Source of the DNA: an uncultured Bacteroidales bacterium
GTDB lineage: Bacteria; Bacteroidota; Bacteroidia; Bacteroidales; FEN-979
Reading direction: 5' to 3'
Assembly: GCA_903875045.1 (NCBI GenBank)
Contig: CAIQUS010000035.1
Coordinates: 1-64,000 of the forward strand
Length of the DNA: 64,000 nt
A program made the position numbers and the translations under genes. This document shows, in pieces, positions 52,194 to 60,374 of the stretch. The first letter of the stretch is position 1. Each line of letters starts with the position of its first letter. The notes beneath the pieces were generated by a model that worked only from the letters and a program-made list of their open reading frames with translations, ran no database searches and had not been told where the DNA came from.

Positions 52194-52562
52194 ATGATCC
52201 ATCGCCGAAGAAGTAATATTGTCCTTTTTCTCTGCCTGCAGGCAATGGCTGTCGCCATCATCTGCCTTGGATCCCTGATCAATTTTCATCAATATAAAAT
52301 TTGGGGAAAACCACTTATCCCGAATTTTGTAGGCTATAAGCGTGATATTGAAAAATATTCTAAAACATTATCTTTTTCAAAATCCGGTCACGATAAGCAA
52401 TATTTACAAACCGGTTTTCACGGCCATGACTGTGATTTCCCCAGTGAAATCCTCCGCATAACAAGCGGTTCAGGATGTTTGATTTCTTTTTCACTTGACC
52501 AAAAGTCGCTGGTTTCATCCCGGATTTCCCCTTCCGGTCTGCGCGGTCCCCCTATTTCCTGA
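52194..52562 (+). CDS. Small membrane-anchored protein at the head of the haem/TonB locus
   Basis: 122-residue protein I do not recognise. It has a short basic N-terminus, one hydrophobic helix (IVLFLCLQAMAVAIICLGSL) that is either an anchor or uncleaved signal, and a polar periplasmic part with a His/Cys cluster (GFHGHDCDF) and a further Cys. It ends SGLRGPPIS. Small periplasmic proteins with a His/Cys patch and an Arg-x-Pro-Pro-type end occur next to metal and TonB transport genes (for example DUF2946-type), so a metal-related accessory role is possible, but this is a weak inference. It has its own promoter box and is 221 bp before the first HmuY-like gene, with an octamer repeat between. 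Confidence 0.6.
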   Translation: MIHRRRSNIVLFLCLQAMAVAIICLGSLINFHQYKIWGKPLIPNFVGYKRDIEKYSKTLSFSKSGHDKQYLQTGFHGHDCDFPSEILRITSGSGCLISFSLDQKSLVSSRISPSGLRGPPIS

Positions 52563-52653
52563 ACTTTAACAGGTAAAGAGTGAAGCCATCGGGTGTTGAA
52601 TTTTCAAGCTCCCGCAGATAAGCAGGTATATTTAGGAATCAATTTCCCTCACC

Positions 52654-52749
52654 ACCCTCTCACCCGTTTACCCGTTCACCCGTTCACCCGTTTACCCGTT
52701 TACCTGTTTACCCGTTTACCTGTTTACCCGTTTACCTGTTTACCCGTTT
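52654..52749. repeat. 8-bp tandem repeat (ACCCGTTT-type, 11-12 copies)
   Basis: Eleven 8-bp units from 52662 to 52749 (ACCCGTTT six times, ACCCGTTC twice, ACCTGTTT three times) preceded by one degenerate unit (ACCCTCTC). It ends 33 bp before the HmuY-like ATG at 52783. The short ORF that crosses it is repeat, not a gene. Confidence 0.95.
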
Positions 52750-52782
52750 ACCAAACCAACTTTCACCAAATCTATGTTTCCC

Positions 52783-53781
52783 ATGAAAAAGTTTTTTTCC
52801 GTTGCTTTTGTCAGTATCATTCTGTTAAGTGTCTTTTCCTGTAAAAAGGAGGAACAAACTGTAAACGATCCTCCAAGTACAAAAAAATCAGATTCCATCA
52901 GCATGTCGGCAGGGTATGCCAATGAGGTTTATTACAGCATGAAAAACGGTATTGTTCTGACAGCACCGCGTGCAACCTGGGATATTGCTTTCCGCACCAT
53001 GAAACGCAGTTCCTCCATACTGATTAATGATGGAGCAGGTGTTGTGCTTTATTCTTACCCCAAAGCGGATACTTCGGGCTGGGCCAATGTAGATACCACT
53101 GGTTTATCATCCTGGAAACCAATGTTCAACGACCCGACTGATTGGGAAAACGGCGCTTTTTCGCGCAATGCCACAGGCCATCCCGATTATGGCTGGTGTA
53201 AATACAATGATGTTACGCACAACCTTTATGGTGATTCATTATTTGTGATCAAGTTGCGTGATGGAAGTTTTAAAAAACTATGGATGGTGAAAAAGCTCGC
53301 CTCAGCAGACATTTTTGTTTTCCGGTATGCCAACCTTGATGGAACCGGCGAGCAAAATGTAACTGAAAATATCAGTTCCTTAACCGCCACCGATTTTTCA
53401 GGTTATTCACTTCTGACAAATGCCCGTGTTTCTTTTGAACCGGTGAAGAGCAGTTGGGACATTCTGTTTACAAAATACATGTCGGTTCAGCCTGATGGCA
53501 CCCCATATCTCGTTACCGGTGTGTTAAGCAACGACAGTGTCAGCACAAAAAAGTTTCATCCGGTATTGCTCACTTACAGTGATTATGGCCCCGGATTATG
53601 GGATTCAACACGCTCATCGATCGGTTGGAACTGGAAGGTGTTTAATATGACCAACTTCACGTATAATGTGGTTGATTCAACGGTTTATTTTGTTAAATCA
53701 GCGAAGGGCAGTGTCAGAAAATTATATTTTACCGGTTTTTCCGGCAGTACAACCGGTGTTGTGAAGTTTAACCTTGAATAA
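52783..53781 (+). CDS. HmuY-family haem-binding lipoprotein
   Basis: 332-residue outer-membrane lipoprotein of the HmuY family, which captures haem or a related ligand and passes it to a TonB receptor (HmuR-like). I start it at 52783 (MKKFFSVAFVSIILLSVFSC, lipobox Cys at ~20); ATG 52774 is three codons upstream. The two HmuY half-domains each have the W-D-I motif: RATWDIAFRT and KSSWDILFTKYM, with PYLVTGVL following the second. The next genes (CTD-like ORF, TonB receptor, second HmuY-like protein) are tightly packed and mutually coupled. Which ligand is bound cannot be read; possible axial ligands (His, Met) are not confirmed by alignment. Confidence 0.85.
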   Translation: MKKFFSVAFVSIILLSVFSCKKEEQTVNDPPSTKKSDSISMSAGYANEVYYSMKNGIVLTAPRATWDIAFRTMKRSSSILINDGAGVVLYSYPKADTSGWANVDTTGLSSWKPMFNDPTDWENGAFSRNATGHPDYGWCKYNDVTHNLYGDSLFVIKLRDGSFKKLWMVKKLASADIFVFRYANLDGTGEQNVTENISSLTATDFSGYSLLTNARVSFEPVKSSWDILFTKYMSVQPDGTPYLVTGVLSNDSVSTKKFHPVLLTYSDYGPGLWDSTRSSIGWNWKVFNMTNFTYNVVDSTVYFVKSAKGSVRKLYFTGFSGSTTGVVKFNLE

Positions 53782-53792
53782 CAGCATTATCA

Positions 53793-54059
53793 ATGATTGT
53801 TATGAACAGCACCCGTTTTTTTCAACTGAATTCATTAAAGAATATGACCGGTACATCCGGAACAGATATTACGTTTACGTTTACTTTTACAGATCTGACA
53901 GGCCGACAACTCCGTGCAGATCGTCCGCAGCTTAAAGCTGACAGGCTCAATGCCAGTACCAATGATGTAACCGGGGTGCAACCCGGTAATTACTTTGTAA
54001 ACCTTTCAACCGCAGCAGTTGAAACAGTGACCAACGTATTTACATCCTTCCTGGCGTGA
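53793..54059 (+). CDS. Short ORF resembling a detached T9SS sorting domain
   Basis: 88-residue ORF between the first HmuY-like gene and the TonB receptor gene. Residues ~30-85 resemble the C-terminal half of a T9SS type A sorting domain: FTDLTGRQLR, then DVTGVQPGNYFVNLSTA, as in many cargo proteins, but the VYPNP opening is missing and there is no signal peptide or cargo domain. Its stop codon overlaps the receptor ATG (TGATG), so it is likely translated in order to couple the receptor. It could be a decayed C-terminal domain once fused to the HmuY-like protein (whose stop is 12 bp upstream) or a real small protein. Whether it functions is unknown. Confidence 0.5.
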   Translation: MIVMNSTRFFQLNSLKNMTGTSGTDITFTFTFTDLTGRQLRADRPQLKADRLNASTNDVTGVQPGNYFVNLSTAAVETVTNVFTSFLA

Positions 54060-56284
54060 TGAAGAGTTTATTCAGTGTAGTGATCGGACTTTTTAGTCTT
54101 TTGGCCGTAGCCACTGGTTACGGCCAAAAGGCTTTTATTAAGGTAATTGACCAAAAAAGCCATGAACCTGTTCCCTTCGCACACGTGTGCTTCGAAGGTT
54201 TGAAATCCGGTTCGCCAAAATACAGCCTCACTTCCCTTGACGGAACTGTTGCAAATGAGATTTTAGAAATTTCAAAGATTGCGGTCAGCTATATGGGTTA
54301 TTCAACCTATATTGATACCATCAGTCCGGGACAAAATGTGAATGTTCAGTTGCAACCTCTGGTATTAAATATGGATGAGGTTGTTGTGACCGGACAGTAC
54401 CGGCCCGAACGTGCCGATAAATCCATTTATAAAGTGGAAGTGATCAATTCCCGGCAAATAGAGCAGAAAGCAGCAAATAATATGGCTGATCTGCTGAAAG
54501 ACCAGTCAAACATGAGTGTTTCCCAGGACGGTGTTCTTGGTACAAGCCTCAGAATGATGGGGATGTCGGGGGCAAATGTCAAATTTCTTCAGGATGGTGT
54601 TCCATTGATTGGTCGGATGAATGGGAACTTTGACCTCAACCAGATTAATTTAAATAATACCGATCATGTTGAAGTGATTGAAGGACCGATGTCGGTCATT
54701 TACGGCAGCAATGCCCTTGCAGGGGTGATCAATATCATTACCAAGGAAAACCGGTCTTCGCTTCTCAACACCACTGCAAATGCTTATACGGAATCGGTTG
54801 GAGTGTTCAATTTTGATGGTTCTGTATCCTTTAATAAAAAAAAGCACGGATTTGCGCTTGATGGCGGACGCAATTTCTTTGGCGGTTTTGAAGCCCCGGG
54901 AGATGCCTCGCGCGATCTGACATTTAAACCCAGGCGTCAATATTTTTTTGATGGATATTATATCTTTTCAACTGAAAGATTGAAAATTAAATTTTCCGGT
55001 GATTATTTCAATGAATTACTCCTTGATAAAGGGCCATTGCTGGGTCCCTATTACGAAACAGCATTCGATAACCATTTCACCACTGTGCGTTATTCCGCAA
55101 GGGCGGATGCATCTATAACCCTCCCTAAAAATCAATTCATCAGCCTGCTCGGCTCCCTGTCCATGTATGACCGGATACGAGAGACATATTTTAAAGATCT
55201 AACCACGTTGACAGAATACCCTGTACAGCAGTCGTGGGCCCAGGATACCACCCTGATCAGGTCGATTGTGGCACGTGGTACCTTTGCAAAAAGCAACCCT
55301 GACAACAAATTCAATTATCAAACCGGATTTGATATCAATGATGAAACAGGAACCGGTAAAAAAATTGATGGCAATACCCAGGAGATCGGTGATTATGCGG
55401 CATTCATTTCAGTGACTTATAACCCTTTGAAAATTATATCATTGCAACCGGGTGTGCGATTCATTTATAATACAAAATACGATGCCCCTGTCGTTTATGC
55501 ACTTAGTGCAAAATGGACCATCCTGAATGGTTTGAATTTGAGGTTTTCATATTCACGCGGATTCAGAACCCCCGACATCAAGGAGCTTTACCTCGTATTT
55601 GTCGATGTGAATCATAATGTAAAAGGCAATGCTGACCTTCTTGCTGAGAAATCAAATAATTTCAACCTGAACCTTAATTTTGCAAAGGAGGCGCAAAAGG
55701 TAGCATGGTCATTTGATCTGAGTGGATTTTATAATTTTATTGAAAACAAAATTGAACTGGCACAAACCGGAACCACGCTTGAATACCGTTATGAGAATGT
55801 GAGCAGGTACAAAACTGCCGGTGTGAATGGCAGTTGTTCATATTCCTTATATCCATCCTTTAAAATGCAGCTGGGATTCTCAGAGACCGGTGTTACCGGA
55901 AGTCCGGCTGAGGGCGTAGGATACGAAACATTTAAGTGGTCGCCCGAAATCACATTCAGCCCGTCTTATCGTTTTATTAAACAGGATCTGACATTTTCAT
56001 TGTATTATAAATATTCAGGTTCTGCGCCCCAGCTGATCTACGATGAAAAGAAATTGCTCTGGCAATGGGTTGATCCTTATAATATGATGGATTTCACTGC
56101 CAGTAAAGGATTTTGGAACAACCGGATACGATTGTCAGCCGGGGTTAAGAATATTTTCAACACCATTATCGTTCCCACCACCGGCAGCCAGGGAGGAACC
56201 CACTCTGGGGGCAATGGCAGAAACATTGCGTGGGGAAGGACGGCCTTTCTGAAATTATCATTTCAATTCAATAAATACAAATGA
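54059..56284 (+). CDS. TonB-dependent outer-membrane receptor (HmuR-like)
   Basis: 741-residue outer-membrane receptor. The signal peptide ends near GYGQ (residue ~23); a carboxypeptidase-like regulatory domain follows (~24-100, IKVIDQKSHEPVPFAHVCFE), then the TonB plug (~110-230: MDEVVVTGQY TonB-box region, FLQDGVPLIG, GPMSVIYGSNALAGVINIIT) and the 22-strand barrel to the C-terminus. The segment FRTPDIKELYL matches the FRAP-like motif of haem receptors. The start is ATG 54059; the GTG three bases upstream is less likely. It should import haem or another ligand delivered by the HmuY-like lipoproteins, powered by TonB-ExbBD, which are not in the window. Its stop overlaps the next start (ATGA). 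Confidence 0.93.
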   Translation: MKSLFSVVIGLFSLLAVATGYGQKAFIKVIDQKSHEPVPFAHVCFEGLKSGSPKYSLTSLDGTVANEILEISKIAVSYMGYSTYIDTISPGQNVNVQLQPLVLNMDEVVVTGQYRPERADKSIYKVEVINSRQIEQKAANNMADLLKDQSNMSVSQDGVLGTSLRMMGMSGANVKFLQDGVPLIGRMNGNFDLNQINLNNTDHVEVIEGPMSVIYGSNALAGVINIITKENRSSLLNTTANAYTESVGVFNFDGSVSFNKKKHGFALDGGRNFFGGFEAPGDASRDLTFKPRRQYFFDGYYIFSTERLKIKFSGDYFNELLLDKGPLLGPYYETAFDNHFTTVRYSARADASITLPKNQFISLLGSLSMYDRIRETYFKDLTTLTEYPVQQSWAQDTTLIRSIVARGTFAKSNPDNKFNYQTGFDINDETGTGKKIDGNTQEIGDYAAFISVTYNPLKIISLQPGVRFIYNTKYDAPVVYALSAKWTILNGLNLRFSYSRGFRTPDIKELYLVFVDVNHNVKGNADLLAEKSNNFNLNLNFAKEAQKVAWSFDLSGFYNFIENKIELAQTGTTLEYRYENVSRYKTAGVNGSCSYSLYPSFKMQLGFSETGVTGSPAEGVGYETFKWSPEITFSPSYRFIKQDLTFSLYYKYSGSAPQLIYDEKKLLWQWVDPYNMMDFTASKGFWNNRIRLSAGVKNIFNTIIVPTTGSQGGTHSGGNGRNIAWGRTAFLKLSFQFNKYK

Positions 56285-57285
56285 TGCGATCCGTCACTGT
56301 TTTGTTCATCGTAATGGTTGCACTCACCGTCCAATCCTGCTTTAAAGAGGATGATATGGTTGTTCCGCATCCCAAACATGATGTAAAAACCGATACGATC
56401 CCCATGACTGAAAACTACCTGAACCAGGTTTATTTCAGTCTTGATTCAGGCAGGACAGTAAGTATCAAAGTGAAAACAACCTTTGACCTTGGATTTGAAT
56501 GTACCCGGACTGGCTGGCATGTCATACTCAATACCAGTAATTTCATGAAGGTGGCCGATCTGGGCCTGGTTCCTTTCGGACAGCCATACGACACAACCGG
56601 AGTAAAGCTGAATTTTGACAAATCGGACGGAAACCTTGATTCAACGGCTATTGGCCAATGGTTTAACCTGTCGGGCAATGATACCATCTCCAATAATCAC
56701 GTTTATGCGGTTAGCCGTGGCCTTGATGAACTTGGCAATCCGCTTGGGTTGTATCAGGTGATTTTCGATAGTCTTAAAAACGATAAATTTTACTTCAGGT
56801 ATGCGCCTCTTAAAGGAGGAGCTGCCTCAAATGGCCTTGTTGCAAAGGAACCGGGGGTTAATTTTATCTTTTTTAGTTTGAAAACGGGTAGCGTAGTCCC
56901 GGTGGAACCTCTCAAGGAAACCTATGACATGCTTTTTACCCAATATACAACCCTGCTGTTTACAGATCAGGGCATTCCCTATCCCTACCTTGTAACCGGT
57001 GTTTTATTGAACCGCAATCAGGTAGAGGTTGCTGTGGATTCAACCGCTGATTTTTTTGGAATTACAGCGGATAAGGCATTGACCATGAACTACTCGAAAG
57101 GATTGGATGCCATTGGCTATGATTGGAAATTCTACAGCTTTACCACCGGAGTTTATACCATACGACCGAATCTCAACTATGTAATTCACAGTGTTTCCGG
57201 GGTGTATTTTAAACTCCGGTTTGTCGGGTATTATAATAAGGATGGTTTGAAGGGATACCCGGTGATAGAGTTTCAGAAGTTATAA
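56281..57285 (+). CDS. Second HmuY-family lipoprotein
   Basis: 334-residue lipoprotein (signal MMRSVTVLFIVMVALTVQSC, lipobox Cys at 20) with the same two-lobed HmuY plan as the protein at 52783: the first lobe has TTFDLGFE in place of ATWDIAF, and the second has KETYDMLFTQYTTL with PYLVTGVLL, so the Trp of each W-D-I motif is replaced by Phe or Tyr. It overlaps the receptor gene by 4 bp. Two HmuY-like proteins around a single receptor suggest either two ligands or a capture-and-hand-over pair. This one is more diverged from the HmuY pattern, and its ligand is unknown. Confidence 0.78.
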   Translation: MMRSVTVLFIVMVALTVQSCFKEDDMVVPHPKHDVKTDTIPMTENYLNQVYFSLDSGRTVSIKVKTTFDLGFECTRTGWHVILNTSNFMKVADLGLVPFGQPYDTTGVKLNFDKSDGNLDSTAIGQWFNLSGNDTISNNHVYAVSRGLDELGNPLGLYQVIFDSLKNDKFYFRYAPLKGGAASNGLVAKEPGVNFIFFSLKTGSVVPVEPLKETYDMLFTQYTTLLFTDQGIPYPYLVTGVLLNRNQVEVAVDSTADFFGITADKALTMNYSKGLDAIGYDWKFYSFTTGVYTIRPNLNYVIHSVSGVYFKLRFVGYYNKDGLKGYPVIEFQKL

Positions 57286-57445
57286 TTATCTGATATTTCA
57301 GCTGGTTTTCAACTCCTTTGCTTCAGTTCATTTCTCCCCTGTTTCCAATTGTTGATCCATCTCAGTGATAAATATCTGATTGATATGGAAAAACTTCCCG
57401 GTTTGTTCGGAAGGTTGAGACATCGATTTTTATTATCTTCGCTTC

Positions 57446-57910
57446 ATGGAAAATATCATTAAAAAATATACGAATGGTGAAGTAACGGTTGTGTGGCAGC
57501 CGCGAAAATGTATCCATTCAAAGATCTGCTGGGAAAAGACCACAGGTTTACCCCAGGTGTTTAACATGGATGCAAGGCCGTGGATCAATATGGAGGGTGC
57601 CTCCACAAGCCGGATCATTGAGCAGGTTAAAAAGTGTCCGACGGAGGCTTTGACTTTTTATATGAATGAAGTAGAAAACACTGATTGTGAAGATGAAACC
57701 GGAATTGAACCGGAGAAGGAGCACGAGTGTGAAACCATTGTTCAGGTCATGAAAAACGGCCCATTGATGGTTTACGGGAACATTACCGTGAAAGATGCAG
57801 GCGGCAACGAAACCAAAAGGAAAAATGTAACACCATTTTGCCGGTGTGGCGCTTCAAAGGCTCACCCGTATTGCGATGGAAGTCACAACGATATTAATTT
57901 TATCGGATAA
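57446..57910 (+). CDS. Two-cluster Fe-S protein (Fer4_19 plus CDGSH domain)
   Basis: 154-residue cytoplasmic protein with two iron-sulfur domains. The N-terminal Fer4_19-type half has Cys22, Cys28 and Cys64 (KCIHSKICWE, VKKCPTEAL); the C-terminal half is a CDGSH (mitoNEET-type) domain with Cys132, Cys134, Cys143 and His147 (CRCGASKAHPYCDGSH), which binds a [2Fe-2S] cluster through three Cys and one His. Such proteins are thought to act in electron transfer or Fe-S handling. It lies between the haem-uptake genes and the efflux operon, 33 bp before the TolC gene, so it may be co-transcribed with the pump. Confidence 0.9.
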   Translation: MENIIKKYTNGEVTVVWQPRKCIHSKICWEKTTGLPQVFNMDARPWINMEGASTSRIIEQVKKCPTEALTFYMNEVENTDCEDETGIEPEKEHECETIVQVMKNGPLMVYGNITVKDAGGNETKRKNVTPFCRCGASKAHPYCDGSHNDINFIG

Positions 57911-57942
57911 ATTTTGGAGGAGTCGTTTTAATATCAGATGAA

Positions 57943-59310
57943 ATGTGTCGAACAAAGTTGAAAACTTCATTTGTAACCTTTTTGTTACTGGGATTTTGCT
58001 TTACCGGCTCTCTCAAATCACAGGATTATCTTGCAAAGTACATTGCCGAGGGACTTGCCAATAACCTGGTCATGAAGCAAAAGGGGATAGGTTTGCAACA
58101 GAGTTTGCTGGCACTCAAGGAGGCCAGGAGCTGGTTTTATCCTTCGGCAGATTTTACAGGTGACTATACCCTGGCAGCGGGAGGGCGTTCGATCGCCTTT
58201 CCGGCAGGGGACTTGCTCAACCCTGTTTATTCAACACTAAACCAGTTAACCGCTTCCAATAAATTTCCGCAGATTGAAAATGCTGAGATTCAACTCATGC
58301 CAAATAATTTTTATGATGCGAGGGTAAGGCTTGCCTATCCTTTGCTGAATACAGACAGGCACTATAATTACCAGATTAAAAAACAGGGCATCCGCATGGC
58401 GGAATATGAGATAGAGACTTACCGCCAGGAATTGACCCGCGATATTGAAACTTCCTATTACAACTATTGTCTTGCAGTTGATGCCACCAAGATCTATGAA
58501 AGTGCCCTTGTGCTGGTACGCCGGAACCTCCAGGTGAACGAATCGCTTTTACGAAATGGCAAAGGTTTGGCAGCCAGCGTACTTCGGGCGGAGAGTGAAA
58601 CTGAAGTGATCATTTCGCGGCTTCGCGAAGCGGTCAATCAGAAACAAAATGCCCGATCATGGTTCAACTTTCTCCTTAACAGGTCTTTGAATGATTCTGT
58701 GGTTTATGATTCACTTCCCTTTCCACCGGATCTGACACAGGCAGTTACCAACACCCCGGTAACTGCAAACCGAAGCGAACTGAAGCAGCTTGGCACAGCC
58801 ACCCTGATGAGACAATCGGAACTCAGCATGAATCAGCGCTATGCAATTCCAAAAATCAATACCTTCGTTGACCTTGGTTCACAGGCATTCGACTGGCAAT
58901 TCGACCAGAAAAGCCGTTATATTCTTGCCGGTTTTCAGGTCACCATCCCCATTTTCAGCGGACTTCGCAACCGGATTAAAATTTCATCGGCCAAACTGGA
59001 ACTTGACGACCTGGCCATACGCAGTGAAAACACCAGCCGCCAATTCACTGTAGCCGCCGGTGTTGCCCGAAACAACCTCAATACGGCCATGGTCAACCTG
59101 AACTCTTCGGAGAAACAGTACAAAAGTGCCAGGGCATATTTCAGCCTGATTGAAAAAGGGTATGGTCAGGGTATTAACAGCCTTATTGAATTTATGGACG
59201 CCAGAAACCAGTTAACCGCTTCCGAAATACAGGTAAAGTTAAACAGATATAAGGTGTTATCGGCATATTCCGATCTTAAGCGTCAAACAGCCTCCTCTGT
59301 CATACAATAA
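57943..59310 (+). CDS. TolC-family outer-membrane efflux protein
   Basis: 455-residue outer-membrane channel of a tripartite pump. The signal region is MCRTKLKTSFVTFLLLGFCF (possible cleavage at LKSQ); the rest is the TolC duplication of alpha-helical hairpins (LALKEARSWFYPSADFTGDY, then GQGINSLIEFMDARNQLTAS). It forms the exit duct for the adaptor and RND pump encoded directly downstream (7 and 13 bp gaps), so the three are one operon. The order channel-adaptor-pump is usual in Bacteroidota. Confidence 0.93.
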   Translation: MCRTKLKTSFVTFLLLGFCFTGSLKSQDYLAKYIAEGLANNLVMKQKGIGLQQSLLALKEARSWFYPSADFTGDYTLAAGGRSIAFPAGDLLNPVYSTLNQLTASNKFPQIENAEIQLMPNNFYDARVRLAYPLLNTDRHYNYQIKKQGIRMAEYEIETYRQELTRDIETSYYNYCLAVDATKIYESALVLVRRNLQVNESLLRNGKGLAASVLRAESETEVIISRLREAVNQKQNARSWFNFLLNRSLNDSVVYDSLPFPPDLTQAVTNTPVTANRSELKQLGTATLMRQSELSMNQRYAIPKINTFVDLGSQAFDWQFDQKSRYILAGFQVTIPIFSGLRNRIKISSAKLELDDLAIRSENTSRQFTVAAGVARNNLNTAMVNLNSSEKQYKSARAYFSLIEKGYGQGINSLIEFMDARNQLTASEIQVKLNRYKVLSAYSDLKRQTASSVIQ

Positions 59311-59317
59311 TAAAAAT

Positions 59318-60361
59318 ATGAAAATCAATTATATATATCTTTTTCTGTTCCCGATCATCCTTTACGGTTGCAAACAATCTACCGGTGACATGGCAAAGAC
59401 TGAAGATGTGCCGGTTCCGGTAAAAGTAATTGGGGTTCAACAGCAGATGGTATACGAACCCATTTATGCTTCCGGGAATTTTACCACTGATGATGAAACT
59501 GTCCGCTCTTTTAAAACCGGGGGAATTGTTCAACGTCTCTTTGTCAGGGAGGGTGATGCAGTAAAGAAGGGACAGCTACTTGCATCACTGGACCTTACAG
59601 AAATTTCTTCACAGGTAACCCAGGCAACGCTGGCATACGAAAAAGCGCAGCGCGATTATCAAAGAGTAACGAACCTTTACCACGACAGCGTGGTGACTTT
59701 GGAGCAGTTTCAAAATGCGGGTACCGGCCTCGATATAGCCCGTGAACAACTTACGGCAGCCCGGTTCAACAGGACCTTTTCAGAGATCCGCGCAACAGAA
59801 GATGGATTTATACTGAAGAAATTCGTCAATGATGGACAAGTGGTGGGACCGGGTACTCCCGTATTCCAGACAAACGGGGCCGGAGACGGGAACTGGATCC
59901 TTCGGGTGGCTGTAAGTGACGGACAATGGAACAACCTTGAAACAGGCGATTCTGCAGTGATTACCACCGACCTGCCCGATCTTGGTGAATTAGGCGCCCT
60001 GGTTTCCAGGAAGTCGGAGGGGGTTGACCCTGTCACAGGCACATTTACAATTGACATCAAACCAAATCGAAACCTTATACAAAAGGTGGCTTCAGGGATG
60101 TTCGGCAAAGTAACCATTACTCCTGCTCACGGTAGAAAACTCTGGTCCATTCCTTATGATGCCCTTCTCGACGGGGATGGAAACAAAGGATATGTTTTTG
60201 TGACTTGCGATCGTCGAAAGGCGACCAGGATCAAAGTTTCCATTGCAGGGATCACCCGCGACAAGGTATTGATTGATAAGGGTTTTGAAAAATGCAACAC
60301 CTTGATCATCAGCGGAAACGCTTACCTTTCCGATCAGTCTCTCATTACCATTATTCCCTGA
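59318..60361 (+). CDS. RND efflux periplasmic adaptor lipoprotein (HlyD/AcrA type)
   Basis: 347-residue membrane-fusion protein. A lipoprotein signal ends at LYGC (Cys at residue 18). The barrel-sandwich/lipoyl halves (GGIVQRLFVREGDAVKKGQL and EDGFILKKFVNDGQVVGPGT), an alpha-hairpin (~95-150) and a beta-barrel (~190-270) are in the usual order, and a membrane-proximal domain ends the protein. It links the RND pump to the TolC channel. The substrate is not indicated; no metal-binding His/Met clusters suggesting a Cus/Czc function are seen. Confidence 0.93.
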   Translation: MKINYIYLFLFPIILYGCKQSTGDMAKTEDVPVPVKVIGVQQQMVYEPIYASGNFTTDDETVRSFKTGGIVQRLFVREGDAVKKGQLLASLDLTEISSQVTQATLAYEKAQRDYQRVTNLYHDSVVTLEQFQNAGTGLDIAREQLTAARFNRTFSEIRATEDGFILKKFVNDGQVVGPGTPVFQTNGAGDGNWILRVAVSDGQWNNLETGDSAVITTDLPDLGELGALVSRKSEGVDPVTGTFTIDIKPNRNLIQKVASGMFGKVTITPAHGRKLWSIPYDALLDGDGNKGYVFVTCDRRKATRIKVSIAGITRDKVLIDKGFEKCNTLIISGNAYLSDQSLITIIP

Positions 60362-60374
60362 ACCGTTTCGTTAA

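Noticed and set aside
52593-52844. 83-codon ORF over the octamer repeat
   Set aside because: Most of its codons are the tandem repeat, and it runs into the signal peptide region of the HmuY-like gene in another frame.
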